DNA from: Gorsachius magnificus
Lineage: Eukaryota; Chordata; Aves; Pelecaniformes; Ardeidae
NCBI GenBank assembly: GCA_034008185.1
Contig: CM067082.1
Span: 153,781,395 to 153,845,394, forward strand
DNA length: 64,000 bases
Reading direction: 5' to 3'
The position numbers and the translations under genes were made by a program. Below the pieces are notes generated by a model, which was given only the letters and a program-made list of their open reading frames with translations, was not told the origin of the DNA and ran no database searches. This document shows, one piece after another, positions 37,701-50,000 of the stretch (its first letter is position 1; each line of letters opens with the position of its first letter).

Positions 37701-40700
37701 CGGAATACCTCTGTATAAAATTCATACCTTGAAAAAAATTCTTTTACTAACATTAGTTCAAAGAAAGATGCATGGATTCTTCTGCACGTGTCCATTGTAA
37801 TTTCTGACATCTATGACGACTGATGGAAACAGATCCATCTCCCCCAACATGTTGTCTGAGGCTAAGAGCTCATCCCCAAGCACTGGAGACATCTCTCCCT
37901 CTTCCACCCTCTGACTCCCAGAGGCTAGGAGAGGAGTGCTATGCACCAAGGGGATGACTGAGCTTTGCAGATCATCAAATAAGTAAGAAAGTTTAAAATT
38001 TTACTGCTGATTACAGCAGACAAGGAACCAGCAAGGTTAGTTTTACTGGTAATTCAGCTGGGAATCCTGGAGGACGACTCAGGAAGCAAGAGAGCTGCAG
38101 GGGTGGGGGAGAGCACGGCGGTGAATAAAAATCAATACACCACTTTCTACCAAGAAAATAAGGAGCCTCTGCAACAGCAGCAGCAAACAACTGCGTAACT
38201 GGCTGACCAGCTACTCAGGAGAGATGACTTGACTTTAAACAAAACCATCAATATACAAACTGTAACTTCAAGAAATATTTGTTTCCTGCAAAATTGTCCT
38301 CCATTTTTGTAAACATTTTGAGAAGTTACATACACAGTAGGCTTTGACAGATCAGGCATCCTTCATTTGGGGTTGCTCTTCTGTACAAAATATGTCCTGC
38401 AGTATCTTATTTGCCCCTGTCTGTAAGGCTTTAAATATACTAATAAAGGTTCAGAAGAGAGTAATAGTTCTTCCTTGCAAAAAGAAATAAGGAAAAAAAA
38501 AAAAAAAAATCGCATTTAAAAAAACCCCAGCATCCTTAGAATCCAAGTCTACCGTATACTTATTCAGATTTAACTCAAAATAAGTTTTCCAGATAATAGA
38601 ATTCCAGTTCCTAGTGCAGCCAATCACTTTTAATAATGGCGTTTTCTTGTTTTATAAATCATAGTTTATTATCTTGTACAAAGAAAACAAGCTGTGGCAC
38701 TTTTATCTAAGTGATCATTTTGATAACACGCTGAATAAAACCTACAAACTGTATGTAGGCCCAAAACCACAGAACTTTCTCTGCTGATTTGTCTAAAACT
38801 GGTACTTTTACCGCTAATATCTATGTTTCACAGTAGCAGCCGGTACTGAAAGGACTGAACTATATAGGACTCACTTTGATATTTTTTTTTCTTATAGCAA
38901 ACATTCTAGGAAGACAAAAAAGGCCAAAATTATACCACAGTAGACCACGTGGAACATATTTTTACTCTGATCTATGTAGATACTCCTTACGCCTTCCGTA
39001 CTTGTCACATCCATGTCCATTTTACACCTTACCCTCTCCAAGTAAAAATAAAGCAAGCTCCCGTCAAACTCCGGCAAAAGTAGACTTCATAGAAGATTAA
39101 TATTTCCAACATGAAACTCTTCAAAACATCTCTGGCTACATTACAGCACAAAAGGCATCTTTCCCCTGTGCCTGCCCACAGCCCCTTACAAAAAACTCTG
39201 GAAGTTCAGCAAAGCATCTGAGCCCACTGACACCACATCATCCTATTTGAGCCTCCTGGCCAGGAAGACAAGCACTGAAAACACAGCTTAAATCAGTATC
39301 ATTCAATAAAACAGACACATGAAGACTTCAGAGATGCTGCTGAGCATTTTTGTGAGATTTTCCAGACAGGTCTCCACTGCTGAGAGGAATCAAATGGTAT
39401 GCAAGCCTTACTAGCAATCCAGATGTGGTCTTTAAATACCTAAATAGGCTTGCTCATTAGCTCTATTGGCCGTTCTCTTATTTCAACTTGGAAGACTCCT
39501 GCTCCTTTCTGAATATACTTAGGAACTGGGATAAGGGAACACACACAACCACCCAACAGTGCGGACAGAGACCCATCAACTTTATTGTGAGAGTACTCAC
39601 TGCCCCAGGAGCGTCACGGGGATGGATGGGGTCAGCCCAGGTTGGGAGCCTGTAGCAGACATTAAACCTATTCGGGGTCCCACCATCAGTCCCCACATGG
39701 GCTCAGGAGCCAGGAGCTCATACCCACCACTCTGCCCCTCAAACAGGATGGAGCACTTGGGCAGCTCTCCTCTCCTTCCTGGTCCTACACACATCCACAT
39801 GCCTAGCTTCTCTCCCAGCAGGATATATCCCCCAGGCAGGGAGGAAGAGGCAGGATGAGCCACATCTTCCCCTACTGATCCATACAGTGGGTAAAAGCCT
39901 CAGGAAGAATATAGAGTTAGACTTATCTTTGCTTTTCCTGTTTTTTCAAAAAAGGAAAATGTTAAATCTTGCGGACAGAAACACTTCACGTATAATTCTA
40001 AGTAATCCATCCAAAATCCTCCGTCGGGTAGGGTTGAGTAATGGACAAATTCCCTCCCCGAGTTAACGTTTCCATATCCAGGATTGCCTGGAACTGGATT
40101 TTTCATGGAAAATGTGATGCTGAGCACCAGCCACGGCGGTCATTGCCAACAACACTTCCAAGTCAAAATTTAGCAGAAAACAAAGGCTCCTGTGCTTACA
40201 ATATTTCAGATTTGACATATGTAAAAATTGCGGGCTAAAACTCATTTTCAACCATTTTCATGTTTGAATGATGACTTTTACAAGACAGCAAAACTCATAA
40301 ATTAAGTGTTCTGTGACAGAAAAATAAGCTTCCCACCTTTAAACCTATCTACCAGGCAAACAGGAACAACGTCTTTCACCAAGTAAGTGAGTTTTGTTTC
40401 TCCTAGATTTTGCTTTCTCAACATTTCAGTTTCATGTCACTTTAAAGAAACAAACATGGACCCGTTATCCGGAGGCTTATTTCTAATGTTCAGATTAAAT
40501 TCTGAAAGATGAAGCGTAGCATTGATCTCACTGCATTTTACTGATGATCTCAGAAAATGCTATTTGCATTTCTGAATACTGAATTGACAAAATGTAGGTC
40601 AACTTTGGGTTGTTTTTTTTTTTAAAGCATGTAAACTTCCCAACACTTTAGTGAAATCACTGCTTTGAAACAAATATGAATTCGAGACGACAAGCACTAT

Positions 40701-40822
40701 GGAGAAATGGTAATGCTGCAGCTTACAGACACGGACTGAATATCAGATATTCATGGAAATTATTGTTCACATTACTGCCAGTACCCTTCAGCTTGTTAAC
40801 TGCTACCCTAAATCAAATCTTG

Positions 40823-40889
40823 GGTTACTACAGGTTACTACAGTCTCCCTGGAACATAAAACCTACTGTATGGTTACTCTGGTTACTCT
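40823..40889. repeat. Paired GGTTACT-type tandem duplications
   Basis: ggttactaca is duplicated at 40823-40842. About 30 bp later ggttactct is duplicated at 40872-40889. The two duplicated units share the GGTTACT core. Confidence 0.9.
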
Positions 40890-43800
40890 GGTTTCATGTA
40901 ACAACTATGTCATTAGTTAATGATTTAAAATTTTACCCTCTGCGAGTAATTCACATTCCAATGTAGTGCTGGAGTGGTTTCCACATGCATGTTTTTTTAA
41001 ATGCTACCTGAAAGTTAAAATACTGGAGTTGAAATTATAAAAATTTGTTGAGACAATGTCTCAGGAGCATTAACATATCTTCAAATGCTCAAGTACTCTG
41101 AATCCTGATGACCTAGTGGCAAAAAAAAGAATATTTTAAATATTTCCATATATTTTCAAAATGCTTTTTATTGAAGACACAAAGACACTTATTTTGGCTT
41201 TTCACCTGAAATCTTAGGAATGTGTTACTTTAAACGATAATAAATATATATATTAAAATACTGGTCTCATTGCTATTTCTTCCAATATTATTTGAAAGAA
41301 AGGAAGGCAAAAAAGTTTGCCTGTTTGCAAAAACACCCTTGGGGAATTACACTGTTCATTAAAAAAAAAAAAAAGATAATGGGTTAGGTTCCACTGTGAA
41401 CCTTTTTCAAATAATTTACTGCAGAAGAAAATACACTTCTGTAGAGACACTAAAACACTCAGTTACTCTAAATAACTGAAAATAGATGCTCAGCTGACCG
41501 ACAATTTTTATAGAAGTCAGGGAAGATGCATCTGAAGAGAGAAAAAACACGGCTACGACCAGAAGATCTGGACTATTATTACACCACTGCTTAACTTGGC
41601 ACATGGAAACAGCCAAGAATTTGCATCAGTTATGAGGATCAAATTAAAGCACGTAAGTTAAAAAAAAGGGAAATTCACTCCTTTGGACTGAACGCCTGTT
41701 ACCCACCCATGATCGCATGCTCCGCAAGCGTAACTCAGTGCAAAGACTCGTCAGTGCTGCACTGTTTTCTATAGATTTAACTGTGTAGATTTTACATTAG
41801 AGGTCACTGTTCAACTCATTAATAAGAATAAATACTTTCATTATAAAATAAACAGTTGATTTTACATGTAGACCTGATTATACCGAGATTCAGGTTTTCA
41901 GTTTTCCTTGATAGTTTTTCTTTACATTTTTTTTCAGTCGCTCACATTTACCACTGGTATAACAAACCCCTTTTCACCATACTTAAGGCTCCATTTTAAT
42001 TTCAAGTTACAAGTCTTGTTAATGCTTCCAACTTCCAGAAGTGCCAAATGACCACAGCATAAAATATTTCCGTGAAGAACTACTATTTTTGTTACTTAAA
42101 AAAAATAACAGGGTATTAAATACTCCATGCATTTAGTGCTCAAAGCATTTTTAATCACCTACGTATCATTTCCAATTGGGAGAATGTGAGGTTTTATTCC
42201 CCAAAACTAATTTAACGACACAGATAGGGACCAAAATCCTCCAGGAGCATGGCCACCACAGGCATTTCAGAGCAAAAATTACAATAATAAAAAAAAATAT
42301 GATTGTAGCAACTTTCTATGCTCAGCTCTCATTTTGACAGACAACTAAATACAGTGCACCACCATGTGGCAACATATTAGGGAATGGTTCTTGTACCAAG
42401 ATCTGGGTTTTTTCCACCTTCGAAATTTTTCACTATTTGTTAAAATAATGTTAACAATTCCATCTTAGTATTAACAAGCTCCTCTTTAACAAGTTGTCAG
42501 AGCTTCACTTACCTCAAAAGCTAATTTTTAATACATCTGGATTAGCAAGAAAATACTCGGGCATTTTTATTTGTAAAGCACAATATTTACCTAAAAATTT
42601 AACTGCCCCATGACCAGAGAAGAGCTCTGTTTCTTTGCCAATCGCACTCCCTTGCACAAGAAAAATTGGGCATAAGTATATACTGCACATCAAGCTCCTT
42701 TTAAAACATAAATACATTTAAAAAAAAAAAATCAAGTGCTGGACTCACAGCTGATTAAAAGCTTCAAAAAATCTTGGAAAAAAATCAAACACTTGAAGGT
42801 ACACACATGCATTATTTAGCAGTTGCTCAGCTGCTGTAGAACTGCTCCTCTCCAGCTTAAACAACAAGGAAAAAAAAAATATTCTTTTCCATGAGAAACA
42901 CCAACAGAAGGTCCCAAACCCCCTAAGAAAACCCTGACTCCTGAAGCCACTACATGCCACTTAGTACCCTGGAACGTACTTCTGCACCCAAACGCTAAAC
43001 TCAAAGGAAAAAGCAGGTTTTCGTGAAACCGGACAGCTTTGCTCACACAGTACAGTGCTGTTGTAATTCCCTGTGTTACAAAATTTCAAAAGATAGGCTC
43101 AGGTGGTTCTTGGATTCGTTAATTAAAGAGTTAATTCATTATGCCTTAACATATTTGTTAGCCATTTTGTACCAATACATTCAGTTCAACCCGCATTAGC
43201 AGTGAAGATTCACTTTAAACATCAGCCTCCCGCTAGGAACCTATCTGTATTCACCATCTCAGCTTCGGGTCTCTCGTAGCTCACCGGACCTCAAGGCTTT
43301 GCTAAAAAACTGTTAAGAAATCTAACAGAAAATTGGGTGACGCGATATGCAACCACGCAAGGAAGGCAGATAGCGCAATGGGTTTTCACAAGCTCGAGCA
43401 GTGGGAAAACCTGTAGTAGACGAGGTAAGAGCAAGCAACGCTCTCCTTCCAGAGCCCAGGACGGACAGACCTGCAGTTCTCTTTCTGCAAAAGTTGCTCT
43501 GGCATGATCCGAGAGCCTCACCACAGAGCACATCATCAATCCAAAGCATGCACTTTAACCACATTTAAAAAAAAAAAAAAAAATACACAGAAAAAACATT
43601 AATCCACCTCCTGGATTAAGACCACGCTGAAGTTTCCTCTTGTCTCAAACTCCAGCCACCCTCCTTCCACTCTCCCCCAGCCCACCCTCGCTAACCCGCA
43701 GCCTGAAAAGCCCCTGCTGTGCAATTAAGACCATCGTGATTTTCTGCTGAAGACAAACCAACAGCAAGAACACAATGCATATTATGCAAGTTACTGCATA

Positions 43801-45574
43801 GTTATGCAAGTTATATGCATATTTTCGCTACGCAGCGTAGCTCGCTGGACCGAGGAGTCTGAAGACACTTGTTTGATGTGGATGCTTACTCTTATTTCGA
43901 GCTGTCAAATTTTCCTCTCTACTTGTCTCAACTGGCTTTTTTACACTAAAATTTCAACCAGCTGCTAACAGTATTAATGAAGCTCTTCCAGTACAAGAAT
44001 ATGGGCCATGAAGAGCACAACATCTGAGCACAGCATCATGTAAGTCTACTCCAAACCAGGTCTTGGGAGACATCGTAGGCAGAGCACCAGCACCTTCTTT
44101 ACTGTAGATACCCCAAGCTCAACATTGCCAAAACGGAGGAAAACAGCAGAAATCCCTTCAGACAAACAAGGCCTCCTGGTGGAAGTATCAATGCACAAGC
44201 GATATGAATTAGAGATTTACATGAACACTCCTATAAACAAAAAAAAAATAAAAATAATTTTTCGTTCAAACACCCTCCCAACCTGATGGGTTTGGGTGTT
44301 GTTTTTTGGTTTTGTTTTGTTTTTTTTAAAATCCACCTCCATACTTCTTCTGGTGAGATGAAAAGACAGGGATTTCACGCACAGCCTTTCAAGTAAAGTA
44401 ATAGGGAGCAACTTCTCCAACAATACAGGACCCCTCACTATTTACAAGATGAGCCACAGGAAAATGGAAGCTTTCTGGACACTAAAAGCATCAATTTTAG
44501 GGGGAGACAGATCAATCGACCATTTTTAAAAGACCACTCGGAGGTCTATTACCATACCTACTAGGGAACATCGCCACATGCTCTAATTTCTGTCATTTCT
44601 CCCCTTTTTACCAGCACTGCCTGTAACAAAGCATAAACTCAACATCCAAACAACTTCCAAAATCCACAAGGGATCACACACAGCTCCCCAGAACTTGAAC
44701 CCCACCGCTCACCCGTCCCTCTCTCATCGCCAGCCGCAAGGACACAACCACTTACAGCCCAAGACCCCCCAAGCTTCCAAAAGGAAACAAGGTTAAGGTC
44801 AATCGTCGATGTCTAGACTTCTGAGGAGAAGCAGCTCCTTTGGCCAGGCTCGGTTCATCTTATTTTGGAGTAAAACGCAACCCAAGCGTGATGGCTTATG
44901 CAAGCAACCACTATTTATCTGCAGAGTAAACAGACCCTGCTTTTAGAAGTAGCCCATCTTTCTTGCGGAGAGGCACACAAGTATCCTCCAAGAACAAACC
45001 TGATTCTTCAACAACAGAGATTCTTAAATTTGAGGCAGGGAGAAAGAGAGGAAAGCAGAGAGAAATTTGGAATCCCTTTTTTTTCCTATCAAAAAATGAG
45101 GGGGGGGGAAGGGGGAATTAAAATCTTTACAGCTGAGATTTCCAAACCTTCCAACGCATTCAGCACAGGCATCCCCTTCCCTGAAGCAGGGCACCAACTG
45201 CAAAGTGACAACCTTACAAAGTTACCTCGCCCACCCTCAAGGAACAAGAGTATTTTATTTAAATAACTGCTGATTAAACTATTTAAACACTGTAACAAGT
45301 TCCCAGCTGTATCCAGCAAGGAGTTTCAGAGACCTTCATGCAAATACTTTCATCCCACTAAAAAAAAAATAATTAAAAAAAAAAAAATATCCAACCAACC
45401 CAAACCCAACAAGCCCTCCTCTTATTCTCAGCAGCCGAGAGAGGATTATACGGTCACTGAAGAACGCAAGTTGTTACTACGTGCATTTTGAAGCAGCGAT
45501 TTCCAGAAAAAAAAAAAATAAAAAAAATTAAAAATTAAATAAAAGCGTGGAGAAAATAAGAGAGGGCAGCTCAC

Positions 45575-45650
45575 CTTTATCCTGAGTGCAGGACAGGATC
45601 TCCTCCTCTTTGGGGTTAGTCACCTGGGTGATAATGGACGGGTTGTCCAT
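45575..45650 (-). CDS. CTDSPL: CTDSPL coding exon 1 (N-terminus of small CTD phosphatase-like protein)
   Basis: Read on the minus strand, an ATG at 45650-45648 opens 25 codons plus one base, starting [15 protein letters not shown] and ending in CTQDK. The exon then meets a canonical donor (AAAG then GTGAGC, intron starting at 45574), giving a phase-1 junction. The human CTDSPL N-terminus is [15 protein letters not shown], with an exon end at a similar residue, so the match is specific. The paralogues CTDSP1 and CTDSP2 share only the ITQ core. The protein is a nuclear HAD-superfamily serine phosphatase (DxDxT active site) acting on the RNA polymerase II CTD, and it is linked to RB dephosphorylation and REST-dependent silencing. 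That domain is encoded by later exons beyond position 1. The frame stays open upstream to an ATG at 45767, but that extension is low-complexity and lacks family similarity, so I chose the 45650 start. It has G at +4 but a weak -3 (T). Confidence 0.93.
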
Positions 45651-46560
45651 GGAAACAGAGTGAGATTTCACCTGGCTATTTCCCTCCCGGAGGCAGGCTT
45701 GTGTGCGGAGGGGGGGGGGGGGGGAGGCGGGCGGGCGGGGGGATTTGTTTGTTTGTTTAAAAATCAAGATGCAGACTTGTATTTAAAAAAATAATAAAAT
45801 AAAAACCCAAGAAAAAAAAATAAAACAACTCCTCCAGGAGCGAAGCCAAGCTCGGGGGGGGGGGGGGGGGGGCCGGGGGAGGGGGGAGGGAGGGGGGGGG
45901 GAGGGGGGGAGCACCGCGCACAGGGGCCCCTCCGGTAGCGCTGCCACCGCCGCCTCCCCCAGGCGCTAAATCCCCACGGAGGGGAAGGGGGGGGGGGGGG
46001 GGGAGGCGAATCAACCCCCCCCTTAAAAAAAAAACAACCCCGCAATTAATCCGCTTCACCCTTCCGGGAAGCCCTCCGCAGCGCTCCCCCCCAGACCCCG
46101 CCGGAGCCGCCGCCGCCGCCTCCTCCTCCTCCCGAGGCGGGAGAAGTGCCCCCGGCCCTCCGCGCCGCGCCTCCCCCCGCGGCGAGCCCCCGCCTCACGC
46201 CGCCCCCCGCATCCACCTGAGCCGCCCCGCGGGGCCCCCCCGGCACGCCCCCGGCACAGCCCCCCGCCCCTCATACCCCCCCCCCCGCCGCCGCCCTCCT
46301 CCGCGCTTATCTCATCCCCGCGCCCCGGCCCCCTCACACCTCCGCCCCGGCCCCCCTCCCCCCCCCCCCCCCCGCGGGCGCGCTGCGGGCTCGGCGGAGC
46401 GACGCCGCGCCGCGCTCCGCTCCCCGCGCTGCGCCACAGCCCCGCCGCCCTCCGCGCCGCCGCCGCGCTCGCCGCCTGTCAGCCCGCCCGGCGCGGCCCG
46501 CGCCCCGCCCCGCCCCGCCCCGCCCCCGCGCCGCGGGACGCGCCAACATGGAGGCGGGGA
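45651..46560 (-). other. CTDSPL: CTDSPL 5' untranslated / first-exon leader region (extent uncertain)
   Basis: This is the sequence between the CTDSPL start codon and the likely transcription start near the GC-box cluster. Close to the ATG it is AT/C mixed. It then becomes extremely GC-rich with homopolymer runs: 15 G at 45710-45724, 19 G at 45854-45872 and 17 G at 45987-46003 on the plus strand (C in the sense strand), and 11 C at 46276-46286 and 16 C at 46358-46373 (G in the sense strand). A pyrimidine tract followed by CACACAAG ends at 45698 in gene orientation and resembles a 3' splice site. The leader may therefore be one long exon or a noncoding exon spliced to 45575-45697. The exact start cannot be fixed from sequence alone. 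Confidence 0.5.
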
Positions 46561-46870
46561 GCGGGCAGCGCCCGGGCCCCGCTGAGCGGTAAACAAGGAG
46601 GCGGGGCTACGGCGGGGGGCGGGGCCACGGCGGGGCGGGGCGGCCATTGTTAGTGCGTGCCACAGGCGCCGCGCGGCGCCGCGCGGAGGGGGCGGGGCCG
46701 GAGGCGGGGCCGGGGGCTGGGGGGCGTGGCCAGCCCGCCTGTGAGGGGGCCCCGGCGGCTGCGAGGCCCCGCGGCGGCGGGAAGGGCGTTCGCCCGGCGG
46801 CTCGCCCATCAGGGCTACCCTGGGCCGAGCGGCGGCCGGCTTCCTGCGGGAGCGGGTTTAAGCTGTCTGA
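45840..46870 (-). promoter_or_regulatory. CTDSPL: CpG-island promoter of CTDSPL
   Basis: The region is dense in CpG and G+C, in sharp contrast to the AT-rich flanks. Tandem CGCCCC Sp1/KLF boxes sit at 46501-46530. A YY1-like element (AACATGGAGGCGG) lies at 46545-46557, more GC boxes at 46598-46641, a forkhead-like GTAAACAAG at 46590-46598, and a SOX-like GCCATTGTT at 46643-46651. No TATA box is evident. This architecture fits a TATA-less, dispersed-start housekeeping-type promoter and lies directly upstream of the CTDSPL start codon. Strand skew flips around 46540-46600, which suggests initiation there and possible divergent transcription. Transcription factor assignments are motif-level inference only. 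Confidence 0.85.
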
Positions 46871-47004
46871 GAAGGCGATGCGGTCGGGGGGTGTACGTGT
46901 GGGGGTGGAACATTTCTGCAGGTGGCCGTGAAGTGTTTTTCAGAGGCGAGTGCCTGACTGGAAGGCACCGAGTGCAGCCTTGGCAGCTTCTCTCAGAGAA
47001 AATA

Positions 47005-47007
<3 letters not shown>

Positions 47008-47046
<39 letters not shown>
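47008..47046. repeat. Poly(T) tract, 39 bp
   Basis: Thirty-nine uninterrupted T at the left edge of the intergenic region, about 150 bp beyond the CpG island. Such a tract can be the poly(A) tail of a minus-strand retrocopy whose body would lie to the right, but I could not identify a parent sequence there. Confidence 0.95.
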
Positions 47047-50000
47047 CCCTAGAGCATCTTACAAGGCATACCTGACTCTCCAGGAATTCCCAGTGGCTGG
47101 AGATGGGTTGTGGTGTGCCTGCCCTGCTCCTGCCCTCCTCAGCTGCCCGCTCTTGGGCTCAACAGCGGGGAAGGTGGAGTAAGGGCTCTTCTGTGGGGCT
47201 GTCGGGGTGTACAATTAAAAGAGAAATCCTTTAGGAAAGCAAGCACAGTGGTGTGTTTAATATAACTAAGGTATTGCAACCTCTTTCTCATGGAGAAAAA
47301 AAAAAATTGGGGGGTATGGACAAGCCTCTATTGCAACCTTGCTACAAAAAGGACAGACTCATTTTAAATTCCATTAACTAATTGGGGAAGATTCCTCTGC
47401 AACTGGCATAGACCCAGGCAATGTGAATTTTAGTAAGATTATGACTTATCTTTTTTTTTTTGACCCTAAAAGAGAAAGCCACAGACAGCGTACGTCTTTT
47501 TTTTTTTTTATATGTATATATAAATATGTATGTAGCTCTGAACAGTTTTACTTAACATTAGCAAAAATATGCCATTTCAACTGCCAAGCCAGGTTGCAGA
47601 AATGACTATTGTGTTTAATTCCAGCAACAGCAAGCAGCTGTTCTCGCTGCAGTGCTTTACCGAAAAGGGAGACTACGGGCCCAGCCTCGAGGAATTTCTC
47701 ATCTGCGGTAGTGCCACATCAGTTTCTGGGGAAAATTACTGAAAGCTCTGGGGCCTTGTTTCACTCTCCGTGAGCGTATTCCTACAGTCGACACATTTAA
47801 ACATTTTGCTGCGAGTCTTCGAGCCGCTGCGTTTGTTCGATGTAGAGAAAGTCGTTCAAAATCTAGCTGCGCTTTCTCTCGCAAAGCTAACACTCCCTAA
47901 ACAGCAGTGCATGCGGAGATACCAGTATTGCAGGTTTCTGGGACTCGTATTTTAGGTTTGCCCGTCCTACTCTTATGACAACCACTTGCGCAGGGAACGA
48001 GCGCAATGCCACTGCTTGCGCTGCATCCAATTGTGCAAGTTCCAACCTGCTGTTTAGCTTCGGCTTCTCAAGGCAAGGGCTGCAAACAGTCCCTTGCAGG
48101 TTAGATCGGGTGCAGATGAATAGGAGTTCGTACATGTTGGCTGATGGAATTAGGCCTGCTACCTGTGAAGCTTGAGAGCTCCTGCTCCTAAGCTATTATG
48201 AAGCATTATCGCAGCACTAGTTGTGTTGTAATCCAGCAAGAGCTTGATCTTTTACCCGCCCAGGCACTGGAGGCATTTTTAATTATCTGAGGTTTACTTT
48301 GCATAGAAGCTTTCGCTGAAACAATACAGTCACCTCTGTTATTATTTGTTATGAGTTTCTGTATCAGTACTTATATTTGGATAAAACCAAAGTAGCTTCC
48401 TACTAGTGTTAAGACAAAGGGGCTGCTTCAGAGCAAGTTCGAGAGTCATCCAGCACTAAAACCATCTTCCACTTCTTTGCAGGGAAAGGGCAATTACAAC
48501 GTGTGGTAGGAGAACACGTGCTCTAATGCTTCTGTTCTATGCAGGGATGAGGAGATACAAACATCTTGTCTGATGAAAAGCACGTTTTGCAAGGCTTGAC
48601 AAATACGGTGTTCACCTTGAGCCACTGTGAACTGATTTTAAATGTTGGGAAGATTGGTTTTGCAACTTGGGTCATAAAACTCCAGTCGGACTGCTAGCTG
48701 TTTATTCATCTTCAGTTTGGAGGGGGAGCTGCTATTTATGGTGATACCTACAGTGGAAGGAGGGTGAGAGGACATGCCAGGAGGCACCTCTCCTTGTGCT
48801 TGTCCCTTTGCTATTCTCATGCAGGGTCCCTCACACCCCCCAGCCTAAAGCGCAGAGCAGAAAAGCAGGATACTGATAGCATGCCAGGAGCTGTAGAAAG
48901 TCCATGCTTTTGCAGGGCAATGGGAAGCAGAATGGAAGTTTCGGAAGCTCAGCTGTACTTGTACTGGCAGCACTGCTGTAACATAGGAAACGGGTCCCTG
49001 CCTCTGAGCATGTGGTTCAGCCTCTCCCACCCTCCTCCCTCCCATTCCTGTACTGGTTATGGGACAGGTGTACCGGAATCGAGAGCAATCCATGTTGCTT
49101 CCTCTCTGCTTTTACTTTAGAGACACTCTGAAGTTTGTACAGTGTCTTCTAGCTATGTTGCTTTATATGCTGCGTGAAGTAAATCCTAAATAATCCCGTG
49201 GAATGAGTGAATGGCTTCATCTCCACATTACATATAGGAGGTGGAGACACAGAGAAAATACTTTCCAGGAAATTGCAGTACAAGCTCGTAGGAGATCCAG
49301 ATTTTCATCATGACATTTGTCCTTGCCACTAAAGCGTGTCCCCCTTTCAATGCCATAGGATGTTTTACAATAGAGGGGGGAAAAAATGTGTTTTAGCAGA
49401 ACTGTTCTACACTGAAAGGAAGCATTTATTTTCATTGATATTAGCTCAGTGGAGGCTTGACCCTGGGCCCAAAATGGGAGTTTTATCCTTGACTTTAATG
49501 GAAGAACAATCAAGGCCTCATGATATTACATCCTAAAGAAAGGAAAATACCGCAGTTTGTATCAATAAGATAAATGTTTCGTAGTTAGTGTAAGCCGCTA
49601 TATTCTTGCAATAAATGGTTTATTAGATTGATCAAATGTCTTAACTTCACTTCAGCCATTAATCAGTTTTGGCAGCTGTTTATTGCTTTGTATACTTCGA
49701 AGTGATGGAGATTATCCCTTAATTATCTCATTGCAGTACATTCATTGTTTCCTAAATAGTGCCATTACAATGGTAAATTGCAACAGTAAACCAGTGTCAA
49801 TGCAGAGTTATGGAGTTCCCATTTTATGATGCTTTCATAAAGTTAACGCAATCTACTTAAAATGTAGCTGTGATTTCAGCACAGTGGCCTGTTCGATGTG
49901 GCCTAAGAGACTTTGATGGGAAAACAGTAGAGCAGTTCAGTGTGCTGGGACTCTGCTCTCGCCGAAATAAAAGATAGCATATTCCCTGTTGGAATATATG

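Larger units (their letters stand above)
29641..45574 (-). other. CTDSPL: CTDSPL intron 1, promoter-proximal part: no gene seen
   Basis: Intronic DNA immediately downstream of the exon 1 donor. It contains short tandem duplications (34691-34722, 40823-40889), homopolymers (17 A at 38493-38509, 17 A at 43567-43583, 14 C at 36081-36094) and several degenerate G/T-rich tracts such as 34467-34520 and 44287-44330. I saw no exon, RNA gene or recognisable transposon body. The first kilobase after the donor may hold regulatory elements, but nothing specific is identifiable by eye. Confidence 0.65.

Noticed and set aside
1..45574. miR-26a hairpin expected in a CTDSPL intron
   Set aside because: The mature miR-26a sequence or its complement was not found by eye; in vertebrates it lies in a later intron, outside the window.
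45757..46337. Proline-, glycine- and arginine-rich ORFs in the CpG island
   Set aside because: They are translations of G/C homopolymers on the minus strand in several overlapping frames and match no protein family; the region is promoter/leader.
46312..46809. 165-aa minus-strand ORF (longest non-repeat ORF in the window)
   Set aside because: Composition is Ala/Arg/Pro/Gly only, as expected for GC-rich DNA lacking stop codons; it crosses the Sp1 boxes of the promoter.
46647..47052. 94- and 131-aa plus-strand ORFs right of the promoter
   Set aside because: Overlapping frames in GC-rich DNA; one ends in poly-Phe from the T39 tract. No domain or splice structure.
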